A stretch of 58,382 nucleotides of DNA from CAYLKS01 sp964384205 [NCBI: uncultured bacterium] (GTDB lineage Bacteria > JAGOEH01). The position numbers and the translations under genes were made by a program. Below, piece by piece: positions 1 through 8,688 of the stretch. Where the stretch lies: NCBI GenBank assembly GCA_964384205.1, contig CAYLKS010000003.1, positions 41,117-99,498 of the forward strand, given 5' to 3'. The notes under the pieces were generated by a model. The model did no database searches, had not been told where the DNA came from, and saw nothing but the letters and a program-made list of their open reading frames with translations. The number at the start of each line of letters is the position of its first letter. The stretch's first letter is position 1.

Positions 1-781
1 AAATTAATTTAAAATTAATTTTAAAAGATTCAAAATTACCAATTCCAGAAAAAGCAAAAATTCTTTTATTTTTAAGATTAAGAAAATCTAATCTTTCAGA
101 ATTATTATTAACTAAACAATCTATTTCAAAATTAGTAACAATAATCTTTTTATTAAATTTTAATAAATAATCTCTGATTTCATGAAGCTTTTGATTACTT
201 ACATAATTTGCTCTGGAAATCCAAAAAATATCAGCAAGTTCTAATTCACGAACATCATGCCTTAATCTTCCCCATGGAATTGTATAAAAATTATCAAAAG
301 GATTAATAGCATCAATTACACAAATTTTTAAATTCTGCTTAATTTTAAACTTATGAAAGGCATCATCAATTATTGTAAAAAAATATGGCAAATCATTATA
401 TTTTAACAATGCTTTTTCTTTCTGATTAGTGATAATAAAATAAGTATCTGGGAAATTTTTCATAATCATATACGGTTCATCTCCTATATCCTCTACAGAA
501 TATTTGTTAACTAAATTTTTCCCAAATCCAAGAATATCTATATTTGTTTTTCTTTTATATCCTCTTAAAACAATATTTGCCTTCCCTTTTAATAAAGAAA
601 GTAAAAAAATTTCTGAAGGTGTTTTACCAGTTCCACCAAGACTTATATTCCCAATACCTATAATATATTGATTCTTTATTTCTATTGGTCTATACTTTTT
701 TATATAAAAAAATCTAATTTTTGTAATTAATTTATATAAAATAAAAAAAGGAAAAGTCAATATACGAAAAACTATTATCAT
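1..781 (-). CDS. lpxK: Tetraacyldisaccharide 4'-kinase, partial (3' end beyond window)
   Basis: LpxK phosphorylates the 4' position of the lipid A disaccharide at the inner membrane. Reading leftward from the ATG at 779-781, an open frame of about 260 codons runs off the window without a stop. About 50 residues in is a P-loop of LpxK type, ISLGGTGKTPSEIF, after a hydrophobic basic N-terminal segment as in the family. Further motifs (VLRGYKRK, DDAFHKFK and a PWGRLRHDVRELELAD stretch) fit LpxK. Full-length LpxK is about 330-350 residues, so the C-terminal quarter is missing. No Shine-Dalgarno is seen: the ATG lies directly behind the U-tract of the terminator that follows secF. The call implies a lipid A-containing outer membrane. 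Confidence 0.9.
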   Translation of the reverse strand, partial: MIIVFRILTFPFFILYKLITKIRFFYIKKYRPIEIKNQYIIGIGNISLGGTGKTPSEIFLLSLLKGKANIVLRGYKRKTNIDILGFGKNLVNKYSVEDIGDEPYMIMKNFPDTYFIITNQKEKALLKYNDLPYFFTIIDDAFHKFKIKQNLKICVIDAINPFDNFYTIPWGRLRHDVRELELADIFWISRANYVSNQKLHEIRDYLLKFNKKIIVTNFEIDCLVNNNSERLDFLNLKNKRIFAFSGIGNFESFKINFKLI

Positions 782-785
782 AAAT

Positions 786-823
786 AAAAAATCCCCCCGC
801 AAAATCATTTTAAAACGGGGGGG
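786..823 (-). terminator. Intrinsic terminator after secF
   Basis: A GC-rich stem (CCCCCCG at 793-799 pairing with CGGGGGG at 816-822, with extra A/T pairs inside the loop) is followed on the minus strand by a T-rich tract at 783-791. It lies 16 bases past the secF stop and ends at the lpxK start codon. Confidence 0.85.
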
Positions 824-838
824 AAACAAACTTTAAGA

Positions 839-1747
839 TTAATATCTTTTTTTAGAAGTCTTAACTCTATTTTGCCAGAACAATAAAATAGGGCTGGCTA
901 TAAAAATTGAAGAATAAGTACCCACTACCACTCCGAAAAATAATGCCAATGAAAAATCAAAAATAACTTCTCCACCTTTTAACAGTAAAGCAATTACAAC
1001 AAGTAAAGTAGTCAAAGAAGTAATAATAGTTCTGCTTAATGTTTGATTAATACTAAGATTTATAATTTCATCAAAAGTTTTCTTTCTTATAGTACGCACA
1101 TCTTCACGAATTCTATCAAAAACCACAATAGTATCATTAAGAGAATAACCTACTATAGTAAGTAAAGCAGCAATAACTGTTAATGAAATTTCTTTATCTA
1201 ATAAAGAAAATAATGCTAATGTAGCAAGCACATCATGGAAAAGAGCAACAATAGCACCAATAGCGAATCTAAACTCAAATCTAATAGAAATATAAATTAA
1301 AATACCAATTAATGAAAATAAAATAGCCCATAATGCTTTATATTTTAATTCAGTCCCTACTTTAGGACCAACACTTTCAATTCTTCTAACTTCAAAATTA
1401 TTATCTTTAATCTTTTGTTTTAAAAAATCAGTAATATTTTCTACTTCTTTTGTCTGATTTTTAGTTTTAGGTAAAAATCTGATTAATACTTCATCTTTTG
1501 AACCGAATTCTGTTATTTGCATAGAAGAAAGTTTCAATTCTCCTAAAATATCTCTCAAAGAACCAACATCAACAGGTTTATCAAATTTTAATTGAACCAA
1601 TGTTCCACCAGCAAAATCTATTGATAAATTAAAACCACCTTTAACAATAAAAGATATCAAACCTGCTAAAATAATAAGACCCGATATAGCAAAGGCGATT
1701 TTCCTTTTATTTATAAAATCAATATTAGGATTCTTAAAAAATCTCAT
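839..1747 (-). CDS. secF: Protein translocase subunit SecF
   Basis: SecF works with SecD in the inner membrane, using the proton gradient to pull secreted proteins through SecYEG. The 302-residue length is normal. After one N-terminal membrane helix comes the periplasmic segment with the DFAGGT motif and SVGPKVG. Five C-terminal helices follow, including the conserved GYSLNDTIVVFDRIRE block. It follows secD by 19 bases with an AGGAGG-type ribosome site just ahead of the ATG, and is the last gene of the operon before a strong terminator. Confidence 0.97.
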   Translation of the reverse strand: MRFFKNPNIDFINKRKIAFAISGLIILAGLISFIVKGGFNLSIDFAGGTLVQLKFDKPVDVGSLRDILGELKLSSMQITEFGSKDEVLIRFLPKTKNQTKEVENITDFLKQKIKDNNFEVRRIESVGPKVGTELKYKALWAILFSLIGILIYISIRFEFRFAIGAIVALFHDVLATLALFSLLDKEISLTVIAALLTIVGYSLNDTIVVFDRIREDVRTIRKKTFDEIINLSINQTLSRTIITSLTTLLVVIALLLKGGEVIFDFSLALFFGVVVGTYSSIFIASPILLFWQNRVKTSKKRY

Positions 1748-1766
1748 TAAAAGCCTCCTTTTATAT

Positions 1767-3533
1767 TTATATACTTAATGTTTTAGGTTTAATCTTAAAT
1801 ACTATAAAATCAAAAATTAATCTTGAAACAACTAAAGCAGTAAACATTGATGACAAAATACCAATAGATAATGTTACTGCAAAACCTCTAATAGGACCGG
1901 TACCAAAATTATATAAAACTAATGCTGTAAGTAATGTCGTTATATTAGAATCAAGGATAGTCCATCTTGCTTTTGTAAAACCTGATTCAACGGATGCTGC
2001 AATAGTTTTATTAAGATCTATTTCTTCTCTTATACGTTCAAATATAAGAACATTAGCATCAACAGCCATACCTATAGTTAAAATTAAACCCGCAATACCA
2101 GGCAATGTTAAAGTAGAATTTAAATAAGCCATAGCTGCTAAAACAAATAAAAAATTCAAAGAAAGAGCAAAATCTGCAATAAGACCAGCAAATTTATAAT
2201 AAATAAGCATAAATAAAACAACCAATAATACTCCTATAAGAGCTGCATTCTGTCCCATTCTAATAGAATCCGCTCCAAGAGTTGGTCCAACTGTTCTTTC
2301 TTCAATAATATTAACTGGAGCAGGTAGTGCACCACTTCTTAAAACAATCGCTAAATCCTTTGCTTCATCCATATCTTTACTACCAGTAATAATAGATTCA
2401 CCATTTCTAATTTTAGTTATAAGTTTCGGTGCATTAACTACTTTATGGTCTAATACAATTGCCAATCTCTTATTTATATTTGAGCCTGTAATTTGGGCGA
2501 ATGTCTCAACATAATCATTCTTAACTTTAAATTCCACAATAGGTTTACCTGCAATAGAAGGATCATAACCCTGCCCAATAGTAGGAATTGCATCTTTAAC
2601 AGCAGTGCCTGTCATCTCAGGTTTTTTAGTAACAACATATAATTGTCTATAAGGCTTTGCTTCTGGTCCTAAAAATACATCTTTTGAACCCCATAAAATC
2701 TCGACATCCTCAGGAATAACATCCTGAACTTCCTGTGTCTTAAATAAAGAATCTAAAATTTTATATTCACTTTTAGGAACATAATAATCGACAAATTCCC
2801 TGCTTCTTTGCGGAAAAATTCTTGATAAAATAGGGTGATTTACTTCTAATGTATCTTTCTTTGCTAATTTATCCAATACACTGGTAGAAGTATCTACCGT
2901 GGTATCTGAAGCTTTAGAAGTGTCAGAAGATTTAACATCTTTTTGAAGATCTGACAAAATTTTATCAGATTCAGAAACATTTTTATCCTTTTCTTGTGTT
3001 TTTTCCTTTTCTAACTCTTTCTGACTGATAATATTATATTTAACTAACAAATTTTTTTCTCTTGCAATATCATCTATTTTTTGTAATAATTGCTGAACTT
3101 CCTGTCCTTCTCTTACAATTTTAAACTCCAATAATGCTGTCTGACCTATAAGTTTTTTTGCTCTTTCAGGATTTTGTAACCCGGGAAGTTCCACAATAAT
3201 TCTATTACTACCTTGCTTCTGTATTAAAGGCTCACTAACCCCAAACTGATCAATTCTGTTTCTAATCACCTCTAATGCTCTATCTAAAGCATCTTTTTTC
3301 TCATTATCTGTTAATTTACTCATATCAACTTCCAGTACAAGGTGCATACCACCTTTTAAATCAAGACCAAGATTTATAGAATTTGCCTGTAACTTTTCCA
3401 ATTCGGTTAAAGATAATTTCTTTTTCTCAGCATCACTCAATCCCATTAACTTAAATGTAGGCATTAAATACAATACACTTATCAATATTAGCAGCAAAAC
3501 CAAAAATGTCTTCACGTAAAAGCCTTTTTTCAT
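1767..3533 (-). CDS. secD: Protein translocase subunit SecD
   Basis: SecD is the larger partner of SecF in the export motor. An N-terminal membrane helix is followed by the D1 motif LGLDLKGGMHLVLEVD, the P1 segment NRIDQFGVSEP, and six C-terminal helices with GMAVDANVLIFERIREE. At 588 residues it is longer than a minimal SecD because of an insertion at roughly residues 170-225 that is rich in Ser, Thr, Asp and Lys and looks disordered, placed in the periplasmic region. It is preceded by a GGAGG site and lies 12 bases after a small gene, followed directly by secF. Separate secD and secF genes contrast with the fused form of many Bacteroidota. Confidence 0.97.
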   Translation of the reverse strand: MKKGFYVKTFLVLLLILISVLYLMPTFKLMGLSDAEKKKLSLTELEKLQANSINLGLDLKGGMHLVLEVDMSKLTDNEKKDALDRALEVIRNRIDQFGVSEPLIQKQGSNRIIVELPGLQNPERAKKLIGQTALLEFKIVREGQEVQQLLQKIDDIAREKNLLVKYNIISQKELEKEKTQEKDKNVSESDKILSDLQKDVKSSDTSKASDTTVDTSTSVLDKLAKKDTLEVNHPILSRIFPQRSREFVDYYVPKSEYKILDSLFKTQEVQDVIPEDVEILWGSKDVFLGPEAKPYRQLYVVTKKPEMTGTAVKDAIPTIGQGYDPSIAGKPIVEFKVKNDYVETFAQITGSNINKRLAIVLDHKVVNAPKLITKIRNGESIITGSKDMDEAKDLAIVLRSGALPAPVNIIEERTVGPTLGADSIRMGQNAALIGVLLVVLFMLIYYKFAGLIADFALSLNFLFVLAAMAYLNSTLTLPGIAGLILTIGMAVDANVLIFERIREEIDLNKTIAASVESGFTKARWTILDSNITTLLTALVLYNFGTGPIRGFAVTLSIGILSSMFTALVVSRLIFDFIVFKIKPKTLSI

Positions 3534-3545
3534 TCTTTCCTCCTT

Positions 3546-3956
3546 CTAATTCTTTTTAATGTCCAATTCTATTATTTTTTTATTACTTTCAAAAAAATTC
3601 ATTAGAATTTTATTTGAATATTCAAATCCACTATATTCTTTTACTCCATTCTCTTTAAGAAAATTTATAATATTATATAAAAAAATATACTTATCTATCT
3701 TATTGCACTTTACCTTAATATTCAAAATATTATTTCCTATTAATCTTTCTTTAATATAAAAAAAATTATACTGAATCAATTTCTCCTCTTCCAACGAATC
3801 AAGAAAAGATATCACCCTATCCTGAACTTCTGGTACAATTCGTGCTACTCCTGAAATCTCCGACTGCTTAGTAAAATAATACCTACCTACTAATATTGAA
3901 CTGTACAAAATATTAATAAAAACTATTGCTACAATTATTAAAATTCTCACTCTCAT
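3546..3956 (-). CDS. Small membrane-anchored protein, unknown function
   Basis: A 136-residue protein not assigned to any family. It has one N-terminal membrane helix or uncleaved signal (about residues 4-24) followed by a charged domain rich in Lys, Ile and Asn, likely periplasmic. It sits 12 bases before secD in the same direction, so it is probably co-transcribed; an export-related role is only inference from that position. No ribosome site is visible before the ATG. A weak TTGATT element lies in the 57-base gap upstream, so a second internal promoter is possible. Confidence 0.6.
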   Translation of the reverse strand: MRVRILIIVAIVFINILYSSILVGRYYFTKQSEISGVARIVPEVQDRVISFLDSLEEEKLIQYNFFYIKERLIGNNILNIKVKCNKIDKYIFLYNIINFLKENGVKEYSGFEYSNKILMNFFESNKKIIELDIKKN

Positions 3957-4013
3957 AAAGTTTGAATAAAATAACTAAAAATGATTAAAAAATCAAGGGA
4001 AAAAATATGTTAA

Positions 4014-4556
4014 TTAAATTTCAAGATCCCTTAAAAATAAGGAAGATATTTTATCAATACAATCTTTAAAAACATCTATAGATAACAAATATATAGAACT
4101 ATTTATTTCATCCACACTTGCATATTTATCTATTGTTCTTTCTTTCGTGCTCTTAACATCTGAAAAGAAAATTAAACTACCATTATTATCAACCACCTCT
4201 ACCCGCAATTTAATCGTAATAGTAACAATTCTATTATTATCTGAATCAAAATTTTCTTCTCTTTCCATTTTTAAAAGATAAATATTAATTATACAATCTG
4301 AATCACTCTTTTTTGATTGCTGATCATTGTAATAAGAATAAATAGATTTAAATTCTGATTTAACTGCTAATTTATCCATAAAAAAAGAATTCAGCATCAA
4401 TATATCAGAATCAACTAAATAATCCGAAACTCCCTGAAAAATATCTATATAAGCAGTACGATATACATCATAATCAATATTTGATTCATTTTTATAAACT
4501 AAAGATGTACAAGAAAAAAAGAAAATACCTAATAATAAAAAATAAATCCTTTTCAT
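4014..4556 (-). CDS. Predicted lipoprotein, possibly outer-membrane assembly related
   Basis: A 180-residue protein with a lipoprotein signal: a basic start, a hydrophobic stretch, and a lipobox ending FFFSC with the lipidated Cys at residue 16. The mature part alternates short beta segments and acidic helices and recalls small LptE- or LpoB-like periplasm-facing lipoproteins, but no diagnostic motif is present. The start codon overlaps the stop of the preceding barrel-like gene (TAATG), so the two are translationally coupled. Partnership with that barrel and with the downstream secDF genes is inference. Confidence 0.6.
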   Translation of the reverse strand: MKRIYFLLLGIFFFSCTSLVYKNESNIDYDVYRTAYIDIFQGVSDYLVDSDILMLNSFFMDKLAVKSEFKSIYSYYNDQQSKKSDSDCIINIYLLKMEREENFDSDNNRIVTITIKLRVEVVDNNGSLIFFSDVKSTKERTIDKYASVDEINSSIYLLSIDVFKDCIDKISSLFLRDLEI

Positions 4557-5044
4557 TAGAATGCAATTCCTATTCCTACAGAATTAATAAAAGAATCTTC
4601 AAACTCTATGTCAGATGAGTGAATAAGTGGATACTGAAATTTATAAAATATTTTAACCTTTGTTGGCGTTATATATTCAAACTTTACAATAAAAGGCATA
4701 ATATGATATTTTAACGACCTATCAATATGAGCAAGATGATGAAAAGAATAACCAATACCAGATTTTAATATGAAATTATCTTTATGCATTAAATTAAGCA
4801 AAAAATCTATATTTAAATAATAACCAAGCCATTGCTTTTTATTAATAGCAATATTTTCCTCTCTTGTATAGTTTAATCCCATATTAAAACAAAAATCAAC
4901 CGTCTTTCCACCAATCTGAATATATGGACCAAAATATACTTTATTTGTAATTAAAGGAATATCTACTCCAAAACTAAAATCTCCAAAAACTTTTGATATA
5001 TTAAGTATAAACAGCAAACAAAATAAATACAAATATTGTTTCAT
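4556..5044 (-). CDS. Small outer-membrane beta-barrel-like protein
   Basis: A 162-residue protein with a signal peptide (about residues 1-21, ending VFGD). The rest is alternating hydrophobic and aromatic strands, and it ends in a terminal Phe (GIGIAF), the typical C-terminal signature of outer-membrane barrels. The family is not recognised. It is the first gene of the operon that ends in secDF. A promoter (TTGACA and TATAAT) lies so close that the transcript would start at or within a few bases of the ATG, and no ribosome binding site is visible. Confidence 0.6.
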   Translation of the reverse strand: MKQYLYLFCLLFILNISKVFGDFSFGVDIPLITNKVYFGPYIQIGGKTVDFCFNMGLNYTREENIAINKKQWLGYYLNIDFLLNLMHKDNFILKSGIGYSFHHLAHIDRSLKYHIMPFIVKFEYITPTKVKIFYKFQYPLIHSSDIEFEDSFINSVGIGIAF

Positions 5045-5048
5045 GTCT

Positions 5049-5079
5049 ATTATATAATATAAAAATCAAATAATGTCAA
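5049..5079 (-). promoter_or_regulatory. Promoter of the secDF operon, near-leaderless
   Basis: On the minus strand TTGACA is at 5079-5074 and TATAAT at 5054-5049 with a 19-base spacer; an alternative TATTAT lies at 5059-5054. The ATG begins at 5044, so initiation 6-8 bases past the -10 box would leave almost no 5' leader. Confidence 0.65.
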
Positions 5080-5503
5080 TAAAATATTGCAAAATTATAA
5101 AATCAAAAACATATTCCCCTATCAAAAATTTTGATAATAATCTCCCCAACAAACTAAACAAATTGGTCTTACAACAAAGTATAAAAAAGCATATCAAAGT
5201 AATGAGAAGTGTTTCCACAAGGCTATGAAAAAAGAAGAATATGAACTTCAGAAATTTTGTTCAAAAGTTTTATAGATATTATGACTTTTTCACTAAAAAC
5301 TAACAATATACAAAATTTTTAAATTATACATTAACATCAAAATTTCTATTATAAAATAAATAATTAATTAATCTTATCAACAATATTAGTATTGGTAAAA
5401 ATTAATATAAATAATGGTCTCAATTAAAACAAATACTCTAAAGCAAATATATGTAAACACAGACAATATCATTTCAATATGAGGTAGTAAAAAAACTCTA
5501 TTT
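5080..5503. other. Intergenic region without a recognisable gene
   Basis: About 420 AT-rich bases between the maturase stop and the secDF-operon promoter. The only clear structure is an inverted repeat at 5120-5136 (arms TATCAAAA and TTTTGATA around one A), about 40 bases upstream of the -35 box, which could be an operator. A plus-strand frame of about 44 codons ending near 5273 has no credible start or ribosome site and may be a gene remnant or chance. Confidence 0.4.
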
Positions 5504-6916
5504 TTAACATTTCTGCCATTTTTCTGCTAATTCTATAAACTTTTTATCAGCATAGGAAAAAAATTTCTTATAACCTTCACAAAGAAAACTAACATTATCT
5601 ATAGAACTAATATTAAATCTATCTTTAATGCACCCTCCATGGCAATAGTTTAACCACTCACAAGATAAACATTTCTGCGGAAGTCTGGCTTTTTGCAGAC
5701 CAAAACTAATCTGCTTATCAGAATTTAATAAATCAAGCATATTATTATTTTTAATATTTCCTAAATAATGCTCATTATCAACAAAAAAATCACAAGAATA
5801 AACATTACCATTGTGCTCAACGACTAAATATGTTCCACACTCTTTTTGAAAAACACAATCAGGAGGTACAAGATTAACATAAAAAAAGAATAGAGATTCA
5901 AAAAACCTAATATATGTGGTTGGTTTATTATCAACAAAATCTCCCAGCCATAAATCAAATAAGCTAATTAAAAAATCACCATATCGTTCCGGTTCAGGAA
6001 CAAAAAAAGCAGGGATAGACTTATCTCGAAAGTTTGGTTCTACAGCTGGAATAAATTGCATATAATTAAGACCTATACCTTTAAAAAAATTATAAATCTC
6101 TTCCGGGAACTGTACTGAATAGTTATTAACAACAGCTAATGCATTGACCTTAACATCATTTTCAAGCATTAATAAAGCAGATTTATACACCTCACCAAAT
6201 GTTTCTTTTCCATTAGTGTATTTTCTATACCTATTATGAATATGTTCCGGACCATCAATAGATAATCCAACCAAAAAATCATTAAATTTCAAAAATTCAC
6301 ACCATTGCTTATCAATCAAAATCCCATTCGTCTGTAAAGAATTAGATATTCTTTTCCCTTTTCCAAAAATTTTCTGATATTCAATAGCTTTTCTAAAAAA
6401 ATCAATTCCCATTAAAGTAGGCTCACCACCCTGCCACCCAAAATTTATACTATCCCCTCCAAAAGTAATACTCTGGATAATAAGTTCTTTTAAAATATCA
6501 TCACTCATCCTATGAATATCATTTTTAAAAAAACCATTTTTAGCTAAATAAAAACAATAGTCACATGATAAATTACAATCCGGTCCAGCCGGTTTCACTA
6601 ATAAAAAATTAAGCTGCTTCCTAATATTTGATATTTTTTCATTGTAAATACGAACTTCTGCTTTTGATACCAACTGGTTACAATAGTTATCAAAAGAATC
6701 TTCATCAGGGAAATTATTCTCAATATACTCGTCTATATTATCTATTCCTTTATTCAATAGATCCTGCAGTATTAACTCTCTTTCAATAGCATTATCAATA
6801 GCCCATTTGCGAATTTGACTCTTAGGAATATGCAAGGATTTATCAGATAAAATTAAATTTATCTCATTATTAATGTCCTCTTCTGTAAGAATAGAACCAT
6901 TTACGAAAATTCTCAA
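5504..6916 (-). CDS. Anaerobic sulfatase-maturating radical SAM enzyme with SurA-like N-terminal domain
   Basis: This is an anSME-type radical SAM protein, which oxidises the active-site Cys or Ser of a sulfatase to formylglycine in the cytoplasm without oxygen. The SAM cluster motif CNLSCDYC uses C114, C118 and C121. It is followed by GWQGGEPTLM and, at the C-terminus, a Cys-rich SPASM region (about residues 360-450, including CLSCEWLNYCHGGC) for two auxiliary clusters. Unusually, residues 1-103 precede the radical SAM core. They read like the N-terminal chaperone domain of SurA/NifM-type isomerases (VNGSILTEEDINNEI, then IERELILQDLLNKGI). The start is a TTG with AAGGA upstream. It diverges from a sulfatase gene that is the obvious substrate. 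Confidence 0.88.
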   Translation of the reverse strand: MRIFVNGSILTEEDINNEINLILSDKSLHIPKSQIRKWAIDNAIERELILQDLLNKGIDNIDEYIENNFPDEDSFDNYCNQLVSKAEVRIYNEKISNIRKQLNFLLVKPAGPDCNLSCDYCFYLAKNGFFKNDIHRMSDDILKELIIQSITFGGDSINFGWQGGEPTLMGIDFFRKAIEYQKIFGKGKRISNSLQTNGILIDKQWCEFLKFNDFLVGLSIDGPEHIHNRYRKYTNGKETFGEVYKSALLMLENDVKVNALAVVNNYSVQFPEEIYNFFKGIGLNYMQFIPAVEPNFRDKSIPAFFVPEPERYGDFLISLFDLWLGDFVDNKPTTYIRFFESLFFFYVNLVPPDCVFQKECGTYLVVEHNGNVYSCDFFVDNEHYLGNIKNNNMLDLLNSDKQISFGLQKARLPQKCLSCEWLNYCHGGCIKDRFNISSIDNVSFLCEGYKKFFSYADKKFIELAEKWQKC

Positions 6917-6937
6917 AATATTTCCTTTTTGTTTTTT

Positions 6938-6966
6938 ATTATAATAAAAAAATATAAAAGATTCAA
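6938..6966 (-). promoter_or_regulatory. Promoter of the sulfatase-maturase gene
   Basis: On the minus strand TTGAAT at 6966-6961 and a perfect TATAAT at 6943-6938 are separated by 17 bases, about 22 bases before the TTG start. Confidence 0.65.
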
Positions 6967-6976
6967 TAGATAATTA

Positions 6977-7005
6977 TTGACAATAAAAAAAAAGATTATT
7001 AAATA
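6977..7005 (+). promoter_or_regulatory. Promoter of the sulfatase gene
   Basis: TTGACA at 6977-6982 and TAAATA at 7000-7005 with a 17-base spacer. Its -35 box lies 11 bases from that of the divergent maturase promoter, so one regulator could control both genes. Confidence 0.55.
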
Positions 7006-7027
7006 TATAAAAAAAAAGAAGGTGGCG

Positions 7028-8563
7028 ATGAAAAGAAGAAAATTTTTAAAAACTATAGGTATAATAAGTGCAGGTTTTTTATTTTATAACAAATCTTTTT
7101 CAAAAAAATTACTAAATAAATTTAATGTTGTTTTTATATTAGCAGATGACTTAGGATATGGCGATATTGAAATATTAAACCCGGAATGTAAAATTCCAAC
7201 CCCAAATATAAACAATTTAATAAATAATGGAATGTTATTTACTGATGCTCACTCGGGTTCCGCTGTATGCACACCAACAAGATATGGGATTTTAACAGGA
7301 AGATATGCATTTAGAACCAGATTACAAAGCGGAGTACTAACAGGATATTCCCCTCCTCTAATAGATAACAAAAGATTGACAATAGCAAAATTATTCAAAC
7401 AAAAGGGATATAAAACAGGGTTTATTGGTAAATGGCATTTAGGATGGGACTGGGGAACAAAAGATAATTACAAATATGACGATAGATGGGATGCTACATG
7501 GGAACATGTCGATTTCTCAAAACCAATAAAAAATGGACCAAATCAAACAGGATTTGATGAATTCTTCGGTATATCCGCATCTTTAGATATGACTCCCTAT
7601 GTTTATATTCACAATAATAAAGTAACTCAAATTCCAAATAAAATTATAGACGGTAAAAAAGGATATAAATTTTATAGAAAAGGACCTATAAGCAATGACT
7701 TTGATCATGAACAAACTCTACCTCTTCTAACGGAAAAAGCTAAAAATTTCATAACAAACAATAAAAATAATCCATTTTTTCTTTTTTTCTCAATGACTGC
7801 ACCCCATACACCAATTATTCCTACTAAAAAATTTCAAGGCAAAAGTGGAATTGGACCTTACGGCGATTTTGTATTAGAATGTGATTGGGCTGTAGGAGAA
7901 ATAATTAACACATTAAAACAAAACAAATTATATGATAACACATTAATTATATTCACAAGTGATAATGGCCCATCTCCTGCTGCAAATTTCCAAAATTTAA
8001 AAAAATTTGGACATAGTCCAACATATATTTATAGAGGTGCAAAAGCCGATATTTATGAAGGTGGGCATAGAATCCCGCTTGTTATTACATTTCCAGGCAT
8101 AATAAAACCTAAATCTAAATATGAACATATAGTATGCCTAACTGATTTTTTTGCAACATTTGCTGAACTTTTAAATATTAAAATCCCGGATAACGCAGGT
8201 GAAGACAGTTTTTCCCTTGCAGAAATTATAAACGGACATACTCGACAAGCAGTAAGAGAAAATATAGTTCATCATTCTATAAATGGATCATTTGCTATCC
8301 GAACCAAAAAATGGAAATTAGAACTATGCCCTGGTTCAGGTGGATGGAGTCATCCAACTCCAAAAGAAGCAAAAAAACAAAAACTTCCACCAATACAATT
8401 ATATGATATAGAAAATGATCCTAAAGAAACGATTAATGTATATAATAAATATCCAGAAATAGTGCAAAAATTAAAAAAAACTTTGATTGCTCAAATAAAA
8501 AATGGTAGAAGTACTCCAGGCAAAAAGCAAAAAAACGATGTTCCCATAAAAATCTATAAATAA
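7028..8563 (+). CDS. Tat-exported sulfatase (Cys type)
   Basis: A type I sulfatase of the alkaline-phosphatase superfamily that hydrolyses sulfate esters, probably of sulfated polysaccharide or glycan. The start at 7028 is chosen because AAGGTGG precedes it and the protein then opens with a twin-arginine signal, KRRKFLKTIG; upstream in-frame codons overlap the promoter. The maturation motif CTPTR begins at C81, the residue converted to formylglycine. Metal and sulfate ligand motifs are present: ADDLGYGD (D40, D41), GKWHLG, TAPHTP and TSDNGP. At 511 residues it is full length. Tat export implies folding and cofactor maturation in the cytoplasm, matching the divergent maturase gene. The exact substrate is not predictable. 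Confidence 0.93.
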   Translation: MKRRKFLKTIGIISAGFLFYNKSFSKKLLNKFNVVFILADDLGYGDIEILNPECKIPTPNINNLINNGMLFTDAHSGSAVCTPTRYGILTGRYAFRTRLQSGVLTGYSPPLIDNKRLTIAKLFKQKGYKTGFIGKWHLGWDWGTKDNYKYDDRWDATWEHVDFSKPIKNGPNQTGFDEFFGISASLDMTPYVYIHNNKVTQIPNKIIDGKKGYKFYRKGPISNDFDHEQTLPLLTEKAKNFITNNKNNPFFLFFSMTAPHTPIIPTKKFQGKSGIGPYGDFVLECDWAVGEIINTLKQNKLYDNTLIIFTSDNGPSPAANFQNLKKFGHSPTYIYRGAKADIYEGGHRIPLVITFPGIIKPKSKYEHIVCLTDFFATFAELLNIKIPDNAGEDSFSLAEIINGHTRQAVRENIVHHSINGSFAIRTKKWKLELCPGSGGWSHPTPKEAKKQKLPPIQLYDIENDPKETINVYNKYPEIVQKLKKTLIAQIKNGRSTPGKKQKNDVPIKIYK

Positions 8564-8637
8564 AAAAAATTATATATACTTAATAAAAAATTAACATTCT
8601 ATAAAATTAATAGTATTAAATTTTGATAAAAAATAAC

Positions 8638-8666
8638 TTTACTTTTTTGTCAAAATATTATATAAT
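8638..8666 (+). promoter_or_regulatory. Possible promoter of the thioredoxin-like gene
   Basis: A perfect TATAAT at 8661-8666 lies 17 bases after a weak -35 (TTTACT, 8638-8643). A clear AAAGGAG ribosome site follows, 7 bases before the ATG. Confidence 0.5.
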
Positions 8667-8688
8667 GCTCAAAAAAAGGAGTTGATAA

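Noticed and set aside
5145-5275. Plus-strand frame of about 44 codons, possible gene remnant
   Set aside because: No start codon until its last third, no ribosome site and no recognisable protein; too weak to call a pseudogene.
6977-7027. Longer sulfatase start at the TTG at 6977
   Set aside because: That codon is part of the TTGACA -35 box, and the twin-arginine signal and ribosome site both fit the ATG at 7028.
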